Shown: piece by piece, positions 34,827 through 43,137 of the stretch | How the letters are laid out: each line of letters begins with the position of its first letter | Numbering within the stretch: position 1 is the stretch's first letter | Origin: Natrialba aegyptia DSM 13077 | Lineage (GTDB): Archaea; Halobacteriota; Halobacteria; Halobacteriales; Natrialbaceae | DNA length: 64,000 nt | Direction of reading: 5' to 3' | Assembly (NCBI RefSeq): GCF_000337535.1 | Contig: NZ_AOIP01000031.1 | Location: 444,704 to 508,703 of the forward strand | Program-made: the position numbers and the translations under genes | The notes under the pieces: model-generated | The model's input: the letters and a program-made list of their open reading frames with translations, nothing else | What the model was told of the DNA's origin: nothing | Database searches by the model: none

Positions 34827-36110
34827 TCATCGGTGAACGATTCGGCGTGCGAGGAGGAGCGCGCAGAGGACGAGTGCGACGGACGTGGTGCACGCGAGCA
34901 ACGTCCACGCGGTATCGTAGCCGCGAGCGTCGACGAGATACCCGAACGTCGGCGGGGCGACGAGCGCGCCCGAATTGAGCGCGAGTTGGCCGCCCGCCGT
35001 GGCGCTTCCGATCCCGTCTCTCGGAACGATCGATCCGATACACGAGTAGTATATGCCGGTAAACCCGAGGATAAACGCGCCGAGAAGGGCGAACAGTAGC
35101 AGGGCAGCGAGCGGCGTTTCGGCGAGCGGGATCGCCGCGAAGAGGATCGCCGAGAGGCCCGCCTGTATCGCGAGCAGAGACAGCGTTGCGGTCGTCACCG
35201 TGCCGAAGACGTTGTCGGCGATCCACCCGAAGCCGATGCGGCCGACGCTACCGGTCGCCTGCGCGGCGGCGAGGGTGACGCCGGCGAAGACTGAACTCGC
35301 CCCGATCCCGTCGGCCACGTAGAGGATCGTGTAGCCGACCGTGGTGAACAGCCCCGCGCCGAGGAAAAATCCCGCGGCGACGAGCACGACGTACTCGGAG
35401 TCCCCGAGGTGTGTCCGAAGGGACGTGTCCGAGTCGTCGGTGTTCGATCCGGCGGTATCGTAGCAAACCCGGAAGCCGACGGTGACCGCCGCCGCGACGA
35501 CACCTGCCCCCAGAAATGCAATCTCCCATCCGACGCGACTCGCACTCAGGGGGACCAACAGCGAGCTGAGACCGCTTCCGGCGGTCACCCCCATCTGTTT
35601 GACTCCCATCGAAACGTTGAGCCGCTCCTCCGGAATCGTGTTGAAGACTGCTTTGTTCGTGCCGGGAATGGCCGTCGCGTAGAACGCTCCGAGAACGGCC
35701 ACGACAGCGAGCAGAACGGGATAAGTGGGGGCGACGATGACGAGGACGGTCGTCGTCCCGAGGCCGATCAAGCCGACGACCAGCACTCGACCCTCTCCGT
35801 ACCGGTCGATAAGACGCCCGACGGGGACGACGCACGCCGTGTATCCGAGCATCAGTGCGGTCAACACGAATCCGACGGCGGTCGTCGAAAGGCCGAACTG
35901 CGTTCGAATAAACGGCGTAACCGCGTAAATAGCGTAGAAACAGACGCTCGCGGCGACCTGCCACGCGAGGATGAGAGCGGTATAGCCTTTCCAATCGCGC
36001 GGACGCAACTCGCGGGCGAAGTCCGACCCGAGTTCAGTCGGGACGGTCATCATTCGCCTCGTCGCGGCGAATACGTCGCCGGTCCGTGCGTCCATCGTGG
36101 TGTCTCCCAT
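34827..36110 (-). CDS. MFS transporter
   Basis: 427 residues with 12 predicted helices. MFS signatures include the loop 2-3 motif VPVGRLIDRYGEGRVLVVG and the N-terminal fold AASVCFYAIYAVTPFIRTQF. A TNKAVFNTIPEERLNVSMGV segment is also present, reminiscent of CynX/NarK- or oxalate/formate-like families where RNA/KGxxxG motifs bind anions. The gene lies 47 bases upstream of glmU on the same strand, so co-transcription is possible, but a role in amino-sugar metabolism is not shown. Substrate unknown. Confidence 0.85.
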   Translation of the reverse strand: MGDTTMDARTGDVFAATRRMMTVPTELGSDFARELRPRDWKGYTALILAWQVAASVCFYAIYAVTPFIRTQFGLSTTAVGFVLTALMLGYTACVVPVGRLIDRYGEGRVLVVGLIGLGTTTVLVIVAPTYPVLLAVVAVLGAFYATAIPGTNKAVFNTIPEERLNVSMGVKQMGVTAGSGLSSLLVPLSASRVGWEIAFLGAGVVAAAVTVGFRVCYDTAGSNTDDSDTSLRTHLGDSEYVVLVAAGFFLGAGLFTTVGYTILYVADGIGASSVFAGVTLAAAQATGSVGRIGFGWIADNVFGTVTTATLSLLAIQAGLSAILFAAIPLAETPLAALLLFALLGAFILGFTGIYYSCIGSIVPRDGIGSATAGGQLALNSGALVAPPTFGYLVDARGYDTAWTLLACTTSVALVLCALLLARRIVHR

Positions 36111-36312
36111 GCCGACCAGAGCCGTTCGGCTACCGGCGAGTGATCGATCTCGGTGCTGGCACAGCGCCGTTTCGTCCGGCTTCGATCGCGAAGACGACGG
36201 CGGAGACCGATACCGTGCGTGATCCGCCGGAAGACGGCCGATCGATCGGGGTTCGTGTCAGGGACCAAGACCAAGATGAAGGCCAGGGCCAGGCTCGAGA
36301 CCATCGAATCTA

Positions 36313-37917
36313 TCACCACAACACGTGCGGCCAGACGAAGGTAAACAACAGCCAGATGATCGCCGTCAGGACCGCGGTCATAATGGCGTTCAAGATGAGT
36401 CCCGTCCGCAACATGTGGCGCTGTTTGAGATACCCGCTCCCGAACACGATGGCGTTCGGCGGCGTCGCAACCGGCAGCGCGAACGCGAAACTGGCGGCGA
36501 TCGTGCCGGCCACCGCGAGAAACAGCGCCGTCGAAAAGTCCGTGAGGCCGAGCGTCGCCGAAAAGACGCTTCCGAGACTGATCAGGATGGGAACGATGAT
36601 GCTCGTCGTCGCGGCGTTCGACGTCATCTCGGTCAGGAAGACGACGAGCAGGATGACCGCGCCGATAACGAGGACGATCGGTGCCCCGACGAGCGCGCCG
36701 AAGAACGTCTCCGCGATCCACCCGGTCGCGCCCGTGTCAGCAAGGCCGTTGGCCAGCGAAATACCGCCGCCGAACAACAGCAGCGTTCCCCAGTCGATAT
36801 CGACCAGTTCGTCCCACTCCATCGTGTCCGCCAGCACGAGTGCTGGAACCGCGGCGACGCCGACCATCACGTAGTACAACAACCCCTGGTGGCCTTCGAC
36901 GCCGAAGACGGTCATTCCGTCCCCGCCGAAGAGCGTCGTCAGCCAGGCGGCCGAAAGATACGGCTCGAAGAAATCCCCGAGCCCGCCGAGCACCCACAGC
37001 CCGGCCGTCGCGGCGAAGATCGCCGCAACCCGCTTCCCGCGCGGACTGAGCGCTCCTTCCGCGTCGAGTTGCTCCCGAGCGGCCACTCGCGCCTCCGCCA
37101 CGTCCGATATCTCGGGCGGATAGAGGACGTACGTGAGAAGAGCCCACACGAGCGGCAACGTAACGACGACGACCGGAAGCCCGATGAGGAGCCACTCCGC
37201 GAATCCGACTTCGTAGTCGAGGACGGCGTTTAGCTGCCCGACGAGGATCGCGTTCGGCGGCGTCCCGATGATCGTCCCGACGCCGCCGATGCTCGCGGCG
37301 TAGGCGGTCCCCAGGAGCATCCCGATCTGAATGTTCGTGAACTCGTCGACCGCCTCCGCCGTCCCGCCGTCCGAGGCCGTTGTGGTCGCGGTGTCGTCCG
37401 CGGCCGCCTGCTGAGCTGACGCGAGTTCATCGCGATCGAGGACCTGCGCGAGGACGCCGACTGCGATCGGGGTCATCATCGCGGTCGTTGCGGTGTTCGA
37501 TACCCACATCGACAGGCCGGCGGTGACGAGCATGACGGCGAGGATGAGCCGGCGGGGCGAACTGCCCATGGTGGCCATCGCGTAGAGCGCGATTCGCCGA
37601 TCGATGTTGTATTTCTGAATCGCGTTCGCGAGCATGAAGCCCGCCAGGAACAGGAAAATCAGGTGGTCGGCGAATCCCGAGAGTGCGACGTCCATATCGT
37701 CGTAGACGCCGGTTCCGGTTAGCAGAACCGGGATCGTCAGTGCGGTAACGGCGAGCGGAAGCGCGCCGGGGACCCAGAGAAAGCCCGCAAAGAACATGGT
37801 TGCGATCGCGTACTGGCCCGTCGCCGACAATCCTGCCGGGGATGGCCCAGCGGCGATCAGTACCGTTCCGAGAATCGCGACGAGGAACTGCGCGATCCGG
37901 CGTTGAGATCGACTCAT
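36313..37917 (-). CDS. SLC13/DASS-family sodium-coupled anion transporter
   Basis: 534 residues from ATG at 37917. Two SNT-type sodium/substrate motifs are present, SNTATTAMMTPI (about 145-156) and SNAATTSIIVPIL (near 465), each in a re-entrant hairpin of inverted repeats, plus GTIIGTPPNAILVG and the C-terminal ALPVATPPNAIVFGSGYL. The family carries di- and tricarboxylates, sulfate or phosphate with sodium. A variable Ala/Thr/Asp loop (about 180-200) replaces nothing conserved. The HTH gene just upstream on the same strand may regulate it. Confidence 0.9.
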   Translation of the reverse strand: MSRSQRRIAQFLVAILGTVLIAAGPSPAGLSATGQYAIATMFFAGFLWVPGALPLAVTALTIPVLLTGTGVYDDMDVALSGFADHLIFLFLAGFMLANAIQKYNIDRRIALYAMATMGSSPRRLILAVMLVTAGLSMWVSNTATTAMMTPIAVGVLAQVLDRDELASAQQAAADDTATTTASDGGTAEAVDEFTNIQIGMLLGTAYAASIGGVGTIIGTPPNAILVGQLNAVLDYEVGFAEWLLIGLPVVVVTLPLVWALLTYVLYPPEISDVAEARVAAREQLDAEGALSPRGKRVAAIFAATAGLWVLGGLGDFFEPYLSAAWLTTLFGGDGMTVFGVEGHQGLLYYVMVGVAAVPALVLADTMEWDELVDIDWGTLLLFGGGISLANGLADTGATGWIAETFFGALVGAPIVLVIGAVILLVVFLTEMTSNAATTSIIVPILISLGSVFSATLGLTDFSTALFLAVAGTIAASFAFALPVATPPNAIVFGSGYLKQRHMLRTGLILNAIMTAVLTAIIWLLFTFVWPHVLW

Positions 37918-38000
37918 GTGGCTGTGTATCATTGATACACACGATGATTAACATTATTGTTCTTAGTTCTTGTTATCCCGCCACATTCTGTGAGGGAATG

Positions 38001-38246
38001 TTAAAAGTGGGTGACAATAACACGGACCTGCTCGTCGGTAAGGTCCGCGCTGTAGAGTTCGAACAGCGTCCGTCGGCGCGATTGGGAGAGCGAACGATTT
38101 CCGCTCTCGAGCATCGAGATGTGGGCTTGCATGAGACCGTCGACCTCCCGTTCGACCGCCCGTTGTTCGTATCCGGCCGCGACTCGAAGCAATCGCCAGG
38201 CGAGCGGAGATATTTGATCCGGGTTCAGGCCGTCGGAACCGTTCAT
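38001..38246 (-). CDS. Small XRE-like helix-turn-helix protein
   Basis: 81 residues from ATG at 38246; the open frame extends further but without conserved sequence. LAWRLLRVAAGYEQRAVERE, then QAHISMLESGNRSLSQSRRR fits the two DNA-binding helices of an XRE/Cro-type domain (R-x-x-x-G-x-x-Q...I-S-x-x-E-x-G-x-R). The end ELYSADLTDEQVRVIV is a short helix. It precedes the DASS transporter by 83 bases on the same strand, making it a candidate regulator of that gene. Confidence 0.7.
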   Translation of the reverse strand: MNGSDGLNPDQISPLAWRLLRVAAGYEQRAVEREVDGLMQAHISMLESGNRSLSQSRRRTLFELYSADLTDEQVRVIVTHF

Positions 38247-38394
38247 ACGTGGTGGGATACAAGAAACCCAAAAGGTTCTGTTGGAATACGCCGCCATCAA
38301 CCGCTGTCTTCCGCTTAAATCCGACCGGTACATTCGAAATGAGAACCGGAGTCGGTGACAGGAGGTTTCCGTCTGGGCACCAGCCGGTCGTGAG

Positions 38395-38526
38395 ATGTTC
38401 GAAGCGCTGGCCGGAGAGGTCTCTCAGACAATCACGCTCCGATGCGTCGCTGTTTCTCGAAGACAGGTCGAAGCGATTTGTGGTCTGGCCGTCCCAACGG
38501 GCGACCGCGGTCGCTGGGACGACTAA
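38395..38526 (+). other. Possible 43-residue gene or gene fragment containing a 32-base hairpin
   Basis: The frame from ATG at 38395 to TAA at 38526 encodes MFEALAGEVSQT...RQVEAICGLAVPTGDRGRWDD, with balanced haloarchaeal codon use. The frame is open upstream only to a stop at 38356. Its last third overlaps the palindrome GCGACCGCGGTCGC (38501-38514), flanked by CGTCCCA (38490-38496) and TGGGACG (38515-38521). It may be a small gene, a remnant or a structured terminator. The rest of the 38247-38752 gap shows nothing I can support. Confidence 0.3.
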
Positions 38527-38752
38527 CTGCTCCTAGTTTGGTATCTTCAAGAGAGCGTCATAGAACGATTTGCATGGAATTCTTTTCACCCAATCTGGAG
38601 CGAACTATCCGTTCACTACACTTGCGAATAGCCCGCTTGAGTTACAATCAGATATAGATGATGTTCGTTGAGTCGTGCTGAATAGAGCGCACAAATTCAG
38701 CAGAGCCGGCTGATGCGAGTGATCGGTCGGCTACGTATTCGATGAACCCCCG

Positions 38753-39193
38753 TCACTCGGGAGCCGTCGGGCCATCGACATTCACTACGAGCGGGCCCGA
38801 GCCGACAAAGTTGATGATACTCACCTGCTCTGTCTCGGCGGGATTGAAATCACGGTGGACGATTCCAGGCGGAATCTGCGCGAATAGAGGAGCGGTTCCT
38901 TCAAGTCGCTGGTCACCGTCGGGACCGTACTCAAGGACCACGCTCCCTTCGACCAAATAGATGTAGACGTGACGGTCTCCATGGTGGTGCCAGTCGGTTG
39001 CTGTGTTTCCGGCGACGCGCGATTGTACCATCACGTTATTCCTGGTCTCGAAGGCCAGTCTTCTGTCAACACCCGGCGTCTCGGCAGCAGATTGGAGATC
39101 GTCCGGCGTGACGAACTCGGGACTCGCCGACCCCCCATCAGGGACAAGGCTCCCATCTCTGATCACTGGCGAATTATCGACTATATGTGCCAT
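38753..39193 (-). CDS. Cupin-domain protein
   Basis: 146 residues. The cupin core lies at about 65-130: DWHHHGDRHVYIYLVEGSVV gives the HxH plus later E of cupin motif 1, and IPPGIVHRDFNP gives the His of motif 2, so a metal site is likely. No extra domain. The region before residue 45 appears to be an extended N-terminal arm. Cupins of this size are often dioxygenases, isomerases or sensors; no substrate can be assigned. It is flanked by poorly coding sequence on both sides. Confidence 0.75.
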   Translation of the reverse strand: MAHIVDNSPVIRDGSLVPDGGSASPEFVTPDDLQSAAETPGVDRRLAFETRNNVMVQSRVAGNTATDWHHHGDRHVYIYLVEGSVVLEYGPDGDQRLEGTAPLFAQIPPGIVHRDFNPAETEQVSIINFVGSGPLVVNVDGPTAPE

Positions 39194-39521
39194 ATGTTAA
39201 CAAATCAAGTGGCAGCCTGAAAAATCTACCTCTCGGGTAGCTACTGACGCGACATACGGCAGCGAGTTTCCACCTTGTACACTGCTGATGGCTCGTCCTG
39301 ATGAATACACATTCTCTATTTTGCATGCCGTTCTTGACAGAGATTGAGTAGATGGATGCTCGGTGTGTTACTTGAGTCCCCTGGACTTACCGTTTGTCGG
39401 GGAGTCATAGGATGAGTATGCGAACCGTTCTATGACACCCTCATCTTCACATCAATCGTGGCAGTTTCTCACTCGTCATAGATAAGGGAAAAATACATCA
39501 AGAAGGTAACGCATATATAGT
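39194..39521. other. Intergenic region between two divergent cupin genes
   Basis: No gene is supported. The region is AT-richer than its surroundings. GGGAAAAATACATC at about 39486-39499 is placed to serve the rightward cupin. TCATAG (39407-39412) and CTATGA (39430-39435) form a loose inverted repeat. Confidence 0.4.
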
Positions 39522-40097
39522 GTGCTGATGGCGCCCTCCAGAACTGCTTCGAACGACCGTGTTCGCGCCGCATACGAACAGCTCAGAGATTTACTCGCGC
39601 AGGGTGACGGCACATTCATCGAAGAGGGGCCGGCTATTCTTCGAGACGCGATTGAAACCGACGGGTTCTTCGACGGCGTTGAGACCGAGCATGCGGAGGA
39701 CTCCTACACTCGACGGCTGGTCCACCGCGAATCGGACGGACCCGTCATTCGATTCATGGAATGGCCACCGGAATACGCACTTCTGCCTCACGAACACCAC
39801 GGCCGCCCTTGCTTCGAGGTGCTCGTCGACGGACAGCTCTTCGTCGCCGACATGGAAGCAGAGAAAATTGCCGGTAACGAGTACGACCTGAACGTCGTCG
39901 AGAGCACCGTTTGCAATCCGGGCGACGCGGGCATCGTCGACCCGCGGACCGGTTCGGACATTCACGCGGTCTACAGTCCGGTCCGGACGCGGTCGCTGCA
40001 CGTGTACCCGGACGACAACCACTACGGAATCGGGTACGTGCCGTCGGACGAAGCGAACGACCTGTACAGAAAAGAGCGATTCCAGCTGCGTGAATAG
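39522..40097 (+). CDS. Cysteine-dioxygenase-like cupin protein
   Basis: 191 residues starting at GTG 39522, or 189 from ATG 39528. It has a cupin fold with EWPPEYALLPHEHHGRPCFE (HxH metal ligands at about 88-90) and a downstream GSDIHAVYSP (third His). The family resembles thiol dioxygenases. A Cys sits in the first motif (RPCFEVL), in the region where some such enzymes form a Cys-Tyr cofactor, but the partner Tyr is not certain. It stands alone, divergent from another cupin gene, so a shared physiological theme is possible. Confidence 0.7.
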   Translation: MLMAPSRTASNDRVRAAYEQLRDLLAQGDGTFIEEGPAILRDAIETDGFFDGVETEHAEDSYTRRLVHRESDGPVIRFMEWPPEYALLPHEHHGRPCFEVLVDGQLFVADMEAEKIAGNEYDLNVVESTVCNPGDAGIVDPRTGSDIHAVYSPVRTRSLHVYPDDNHYGIGYVPSDEANDLYRKERFQLRE

Positions 40098-40240
40098 CCG
40101 TTTCCGGCCCAGATCCGCGGCTTCCAGTTTTCCCTACGGAGGGGAGGTCACAACAACACCACTACGGGCCTACGACGGGCTGCCCGACTCTCGAATGTCC
40201 TCGATTCGACAGCGCTCGCGGCGAAGGTGCATCCCGAAGA

Positions 40241-40250
40241 CATATAGTAC
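40241..40250 (+). promoter_or_regulatory. TATA box of aglF
   Basis: CATATAGTAC is centred about 28 bases before the ATG at 40272. This spacing implies a leaderless or nearly leaderless transcript. Confidence 0.55.
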
Positions 40251-40271
40251 TAGGTTCGGACCATTACCCAT

Positions 40272-41015
40272 ATGCAAGCAGTCGTACTGGCCGCGGGCAA
40301 GGGGACTCGCCTTCGGCCGTTGACCGAGGACAAACCAAAAGTCCTCGTCGAAGTCGACGGGACGCCGCTCATCGAGGACGTCTTCGACAATCTCCTCGAC
40401 ATCGGCGCGACCGAGTTCATCGTCGTCGTCGGCTACCAGAAAGAGCAGATCATCGAACGCTACGGCGACGAGTACGAGGGCGTACCGATCACGTACGCCC
40501 ACCAGCGCGAGCAGCTCGGACTCGCACACGCCATCCTCCAGGCGGAACCGCACGTCGAGAACGAGTTCATGTTGATGCTCGGCGACAACGTCTTCCGCGG
40601 GAACCTCGGCGATGTCGTCAATCGCCAGCAGGAGGATCGTGCTGACGCGGCGTTTCTCGTCGAAGAGGTGCCCTACGAGGAGGCCTCGCGCTACGGCGTG
40701 CTCGATACGAACGAGTACGGCGAAATCGTCGAAGTCGTCGAAAAGCCCGACGAGCCGCCGTCGAACCTCGTGATGACCGGCTTCTATACGTTCACACCGG
40801 CGATCTTCCACGCCTGCCATCTCGTCCAACCCAGCGACCGCGGCGAGTACGAACTCCCGGACGCCATCGATCTGCTGATCCAGTCCGGGCGGACGATCGA
40901 CGCGATCCGGATGGACGGCTGGCGGATCGATGTCGGCTATCCCGAGGACCGTGAAATGGCGGAGGAGCGGATACAGGGCAAAGCGCCGTCGGTCACGGAT
41001 TCTGAGTCGACCTGA
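40272..41015 (+). CDS. aglF: Glucose-1-phosphate nucleotidyltransferase, AglF-like
   Basis: 247 residues. MQAVVLAAGKGTRLRPLTED is the nucleotide-binding loop, followed by KPKVLVEVDGTPL (catalytic Lys) and LMLGDNVFRGNLGD with the metal-binding Asp. VVEKPDEPPSN and TGFYTFTPAIF complete the family pattern. In Haloferax the AglF enzyme makes UDP-glucose, which AglM oxidises to UDP-glucuronate. Here aglM is 3.6 kb downstream beyond an origin region. There is no beta-helix domain, unlike the GlmU protein in this window. A leaderless promoter precedes it. Confidence 0.85.
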   Translation: MQAVVLAAGKGTRLRPLTEDKPKVLVEVDGTPLIEDVFDNLLDIGATEFIVVVGYQKEQIIERYGDEYEGVPITYAHQREQLGLAHAILQAEPHVENEFMLMLGDNVFRGNLGDVVNRQQEDRADAAFLVEEVPYEEASRYGVLDTNEYGEIVEVVEKPDEPPSNLVMTGFYTFTPAIFHACHLVQPSDRGEYELPDAIDLLIQSGRTIDAIRMDGWRIDVGYPEDREMAEERIQGKAPSVTDSEST

Positions 41016-41120
41016 ATCCGTATCTCGAGTGCAGTATCTCAAGCGCAAAACGACCACGCAGATGTAGCGCCGACTTTCCGCGCTCCTGATCGGTTCGAAA
41101 CGCACTAACGACACCGCGTA

Positions 41121-42116
41121 ATGAAAGCCGATATGAACGTCCTCGTCACCGGCGGTGCGGGCTTTATCGGCTCTCACATCGGCGAACGACTGTTAGAAAC
41201 GGGCCACACTGTCACCGCTCTCGACGTGCTCGATCCGTACTACGATCTCGGACTCAAAGAACGGAACATCGAACGATGCCGCGACGCGGGCGGCGACCGC
41301 TACGAGTTCATCGAGGGTTCGATCACGAACGACGAACTCGTCCGCGATGTCGTCTCGAGCCAGGACATCGAGTTCATCTACCACCAGGCCGCCCAGGCCG
41401 GCGTGCGGACCAGCGTCGAGAATCCGAAAAAACCCCACGAGATCAACACGACGGGGTTGCTCAACCTGTTGCTCGCAGCCGACGAGTACGGCGTCGAACG
41501 GGTCGTCAACGCCTCGTCCTCGTCGGTGTACGGCGAGGTCGAGTATCTGCCGTACGACGAGGACCACCAGAACGTGCCCCAGAGCCCCTACGGCGTGACC
41601 AAACTCACGGCCGAGCACTACTGTCGCGTCTGGAACGAGGTCTACGACGTCCCGACCGTGAGCCTCCGCTATTTCACCGTGTACGGCCCGCGGATGCGAC
41701 CGAACATGGCGATCACGAACTTCACCTCCCGCTGTCTCAACGGCGAGCCGCCGGTGATCTACGGAGATGGGAAACAGACCCGCGATTTCACCTACATCGA
41801 CGATATCGTCGACGCAAATCTCTCCCTTCTCGAGACGAACGCTGCCGACGGCGAGGTCATAAACGTCGGCTCGACCGGGACCATCACGATCGAGGCGCTG
41901 GCAACTCACATCGTCGACGAGACCGGCGCGCCCGTCGATCTCGAATACGACGACGCCAAGGAAGCCGACGCGCGCCACACCCACGCGGATGTCTCGAAGG
42001 CAACCGATCTGCTCGGTTACGAGCCCACGGTCGACATTAGAGAGGGCGTCTCGCAGTTCGTCGAGTGGTACCGGGCGAACCGCGATTGGTACGAACCGCT
42101 CGTCCTGAACTCGTAG
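41121..42116 (+). CDS. NAD-dependent nucleotide-sugar epimerase (UDP-glucuronate/UDP-glucose 4-epimerase type)
   Basis: 331 residues, or 327 if translation starts at the second Met (41133). The extended SDR fold has MNVLVTGGAGFIGSHIGERL (NAD binding), the catalytic Ser of ASSSSVYGE and YxxxK in SPYGVTKLTAEHY. LDPYYDLGLKERNIERC and FTVYGPRMRPNMAITNF resemble UDP-glucuronate 4-epimerases (GAE type). It follows aglF by 105 bases and probably supplies an epimerised hexuronic acid or hexose for the N-glycan. The exact product is not determined by sequence. Confidence 0.87.
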   Translation: MKADMNVLVTGGAGFIGSHIGERLLETGHTVTALDVLDPYYDLGLKERNIERCRDAGGDRYEFIEGSITNDELVRDVVSSQDIEFIYHQAAQAGVRTSVENPKKPHEINTTGLLNLLLAADEYGVERVVNASSSSVYGEVEYLPYDEDHQNVPQSPYGVTKLTAEHYCRVWNEVYDVPTVSLRYFTVYGPRMRPNMAITNFTSRCLNGEPPVIYGDGKQTRDFTYIDDIVDANLSLLETNAADGEVINVGSTGTITIEALATHIVDETGAPVDLEYDDAKEADARHTHADVSKATDLLGYEPTVDIREGVSQFVEWYRANRDWYEPLVLNS

Positions 42117-42198
42117 CGCAGACTCGATTCCCTTCCCGCCTGCCGAGAACTCGACCTGAGCGCGAATATCCGTTCCCGCGGCCAGTTCTCGCTCCCCC

Positions 42199-42217
42199 AC
42201 ACCGGATTTCAAATGAA
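42199..42217 (-). repeat. ORB-like element 1
   Basis: The minus strand reads TTCATTTGAAATCCGGTGT followed by a G-run (GGGGG), as in origin boxes with a G-string. It is identical to elements 3 and 4 across the 19-mer. Confidence 0.7.
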
Positions 42218-42547
42218 TCCGGCGGCCAACGGCCGGGGTGGGGCGTTCAGCCGACCGAGAGGGTGGGCGTCGATACCGACAAGAAACAGCGGTAGCGAGA
42301 CTGCAGAGCCGCATTCTTGCGGTGGGTCCGCGGAGACCCATCGAATATAACATAACTATTTCTATAGAGGTAATCTAGTAGTAGTACGAACGGTAGAGAA
42401 ATAGGATAGGTAGCTTACAACGGCAATTTTCGTGAACGTCGATCGGTACCAGCAGTGCGGTTATAATGGATAGATTCACACGAGACTCCCGATCGCGTTC
42501 CGGAACCGACCACACGCGAGTTCAAGATTTTGCGAAGCGGATACCGC

Positions 42548-42566
42548 ACACCGGATTTCAGATGAT
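42548..42566 (-). repeat. ORB-like element 2
   Basis: The minus strand reads ATCATCTGAAATCCGGTGT, matching 16 of 19 positions of the core. It shares the ATCATCTGAAA start with element 6. Confidence 0.6.
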
Positions 42567-42842
42567 TCGGTCTCAAAATCCGTCCAACGCGGTCAGTCAG
42601 TTCGGGACGGATCGATCGCCGCTGTCGTGCACCGTTTCGGTGAACTCTCGGGACGCGGTTGTTCGAGGGGGCAGTTCCGCTTGATCGACCGGGAAACCGA
42701 ACCGGTCGCGTGACTTCAATACGAAGACGAAGCTATCGCTGCGCGGACAGGTATACTATCACTGCGCAGGGTAACATACCGAGAGTCAAACGACCGGATC
42801 CTGATTTTGCGAGCGAACCCATCCCGACTCTCGACCGTTCAA

Positions 42843-42861
42843 TTCATTTGAAATCCGGTGT
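42843..42861 (+). repeat. ORB-like element 3
   Basis: The plus strand reads TTCATTTGAAATCCGGTGT followed by GGG. It is a perfect copy of the core, opposite in direction to elements 1 and 2. Confidence 0.7.
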
Positions 42862-42903
42862 GGGTGTGTCGTCGAACGGATCACGACAACTGTCATCCGT
42901 GAT

Positions 42904-42922
42904 TTCATTTGAAATCCGGTGT
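42904..42922 (+). repeat. ORB-like element 4
   Basis: A perfect core copy 61 bases downstream of element 3, in the same direction. Confidence 0.7.
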
Positions 42923-42979
42923 CGGTTCGTACTGCACAACTGGCGAAATCACGTTCCGGAGTCAATCATCGAAACGGAA

Positions 42980-42998
42980 TTCATTTGATACGTGGTGT
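42980..42998 (+). repeat. ORB-like element 5
   Basis: Reads TTCATTTGATACGTGGTGT. The left arm and GGTGT end are kept; the middle differs. Confidence 0.55.
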
Positions 42999-43118
42999 AT
43001 CACACCCTACGGAGAGCCAAAACGAGGGACGAGTAGCTGAATACGGAAACCGTGGCCGAGATAGGGGGAGCAGGCCGATCTCCGTACAGTGGAAACGAGA
43101 AGAAAGAACTAAACGGAA

Positions 43119-43137
43119 ATCATCTGAAAGACGGTGT
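43119..43137 (+). repeat. ORB-like element 6, abutting the orc1/cdc6 start
   Basis: Reads ATCATCTGAAAGACGGTGT and ends on the base before the ATG at 43138. Binding of the initiator here would cover its own start site and could autoregulate the gene. Confidence 0.55.

Larger units (their letters stand above)
42117..43137. other. Probable replication origin with six ORB-like repeats
   Basis: A 1-kb non-coding region directly upstream of orc1/cdc6. Six copies of a 19-mer related to TTCATTTGAAATCCGGTGT are present: two in minus orientation on the left (42199-42217, 42548-42566) and four in plus orientation on the right (42843-42861, 42904-42922, 42980-42998, 43119-43137). This converging layout is how origin recognition boxes flank archaeal origins. 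An AT-rich stretch (about 42340-42425) could be the unwinding element. The region has no supported gene. Confidence 0.75.

Noticed and set aside
38442-38657. 71-residue rightward frame
   Set aside because: It is in a different frame from the coding-like segment at 38395-38526 and has an Arg/Ser-rich shadow composition.
42466-42684. 72-residue frame inside the origin region
   Set aside because: It runs through an ORB-like element, has no domain and no promoter-like signal; treated as chance.
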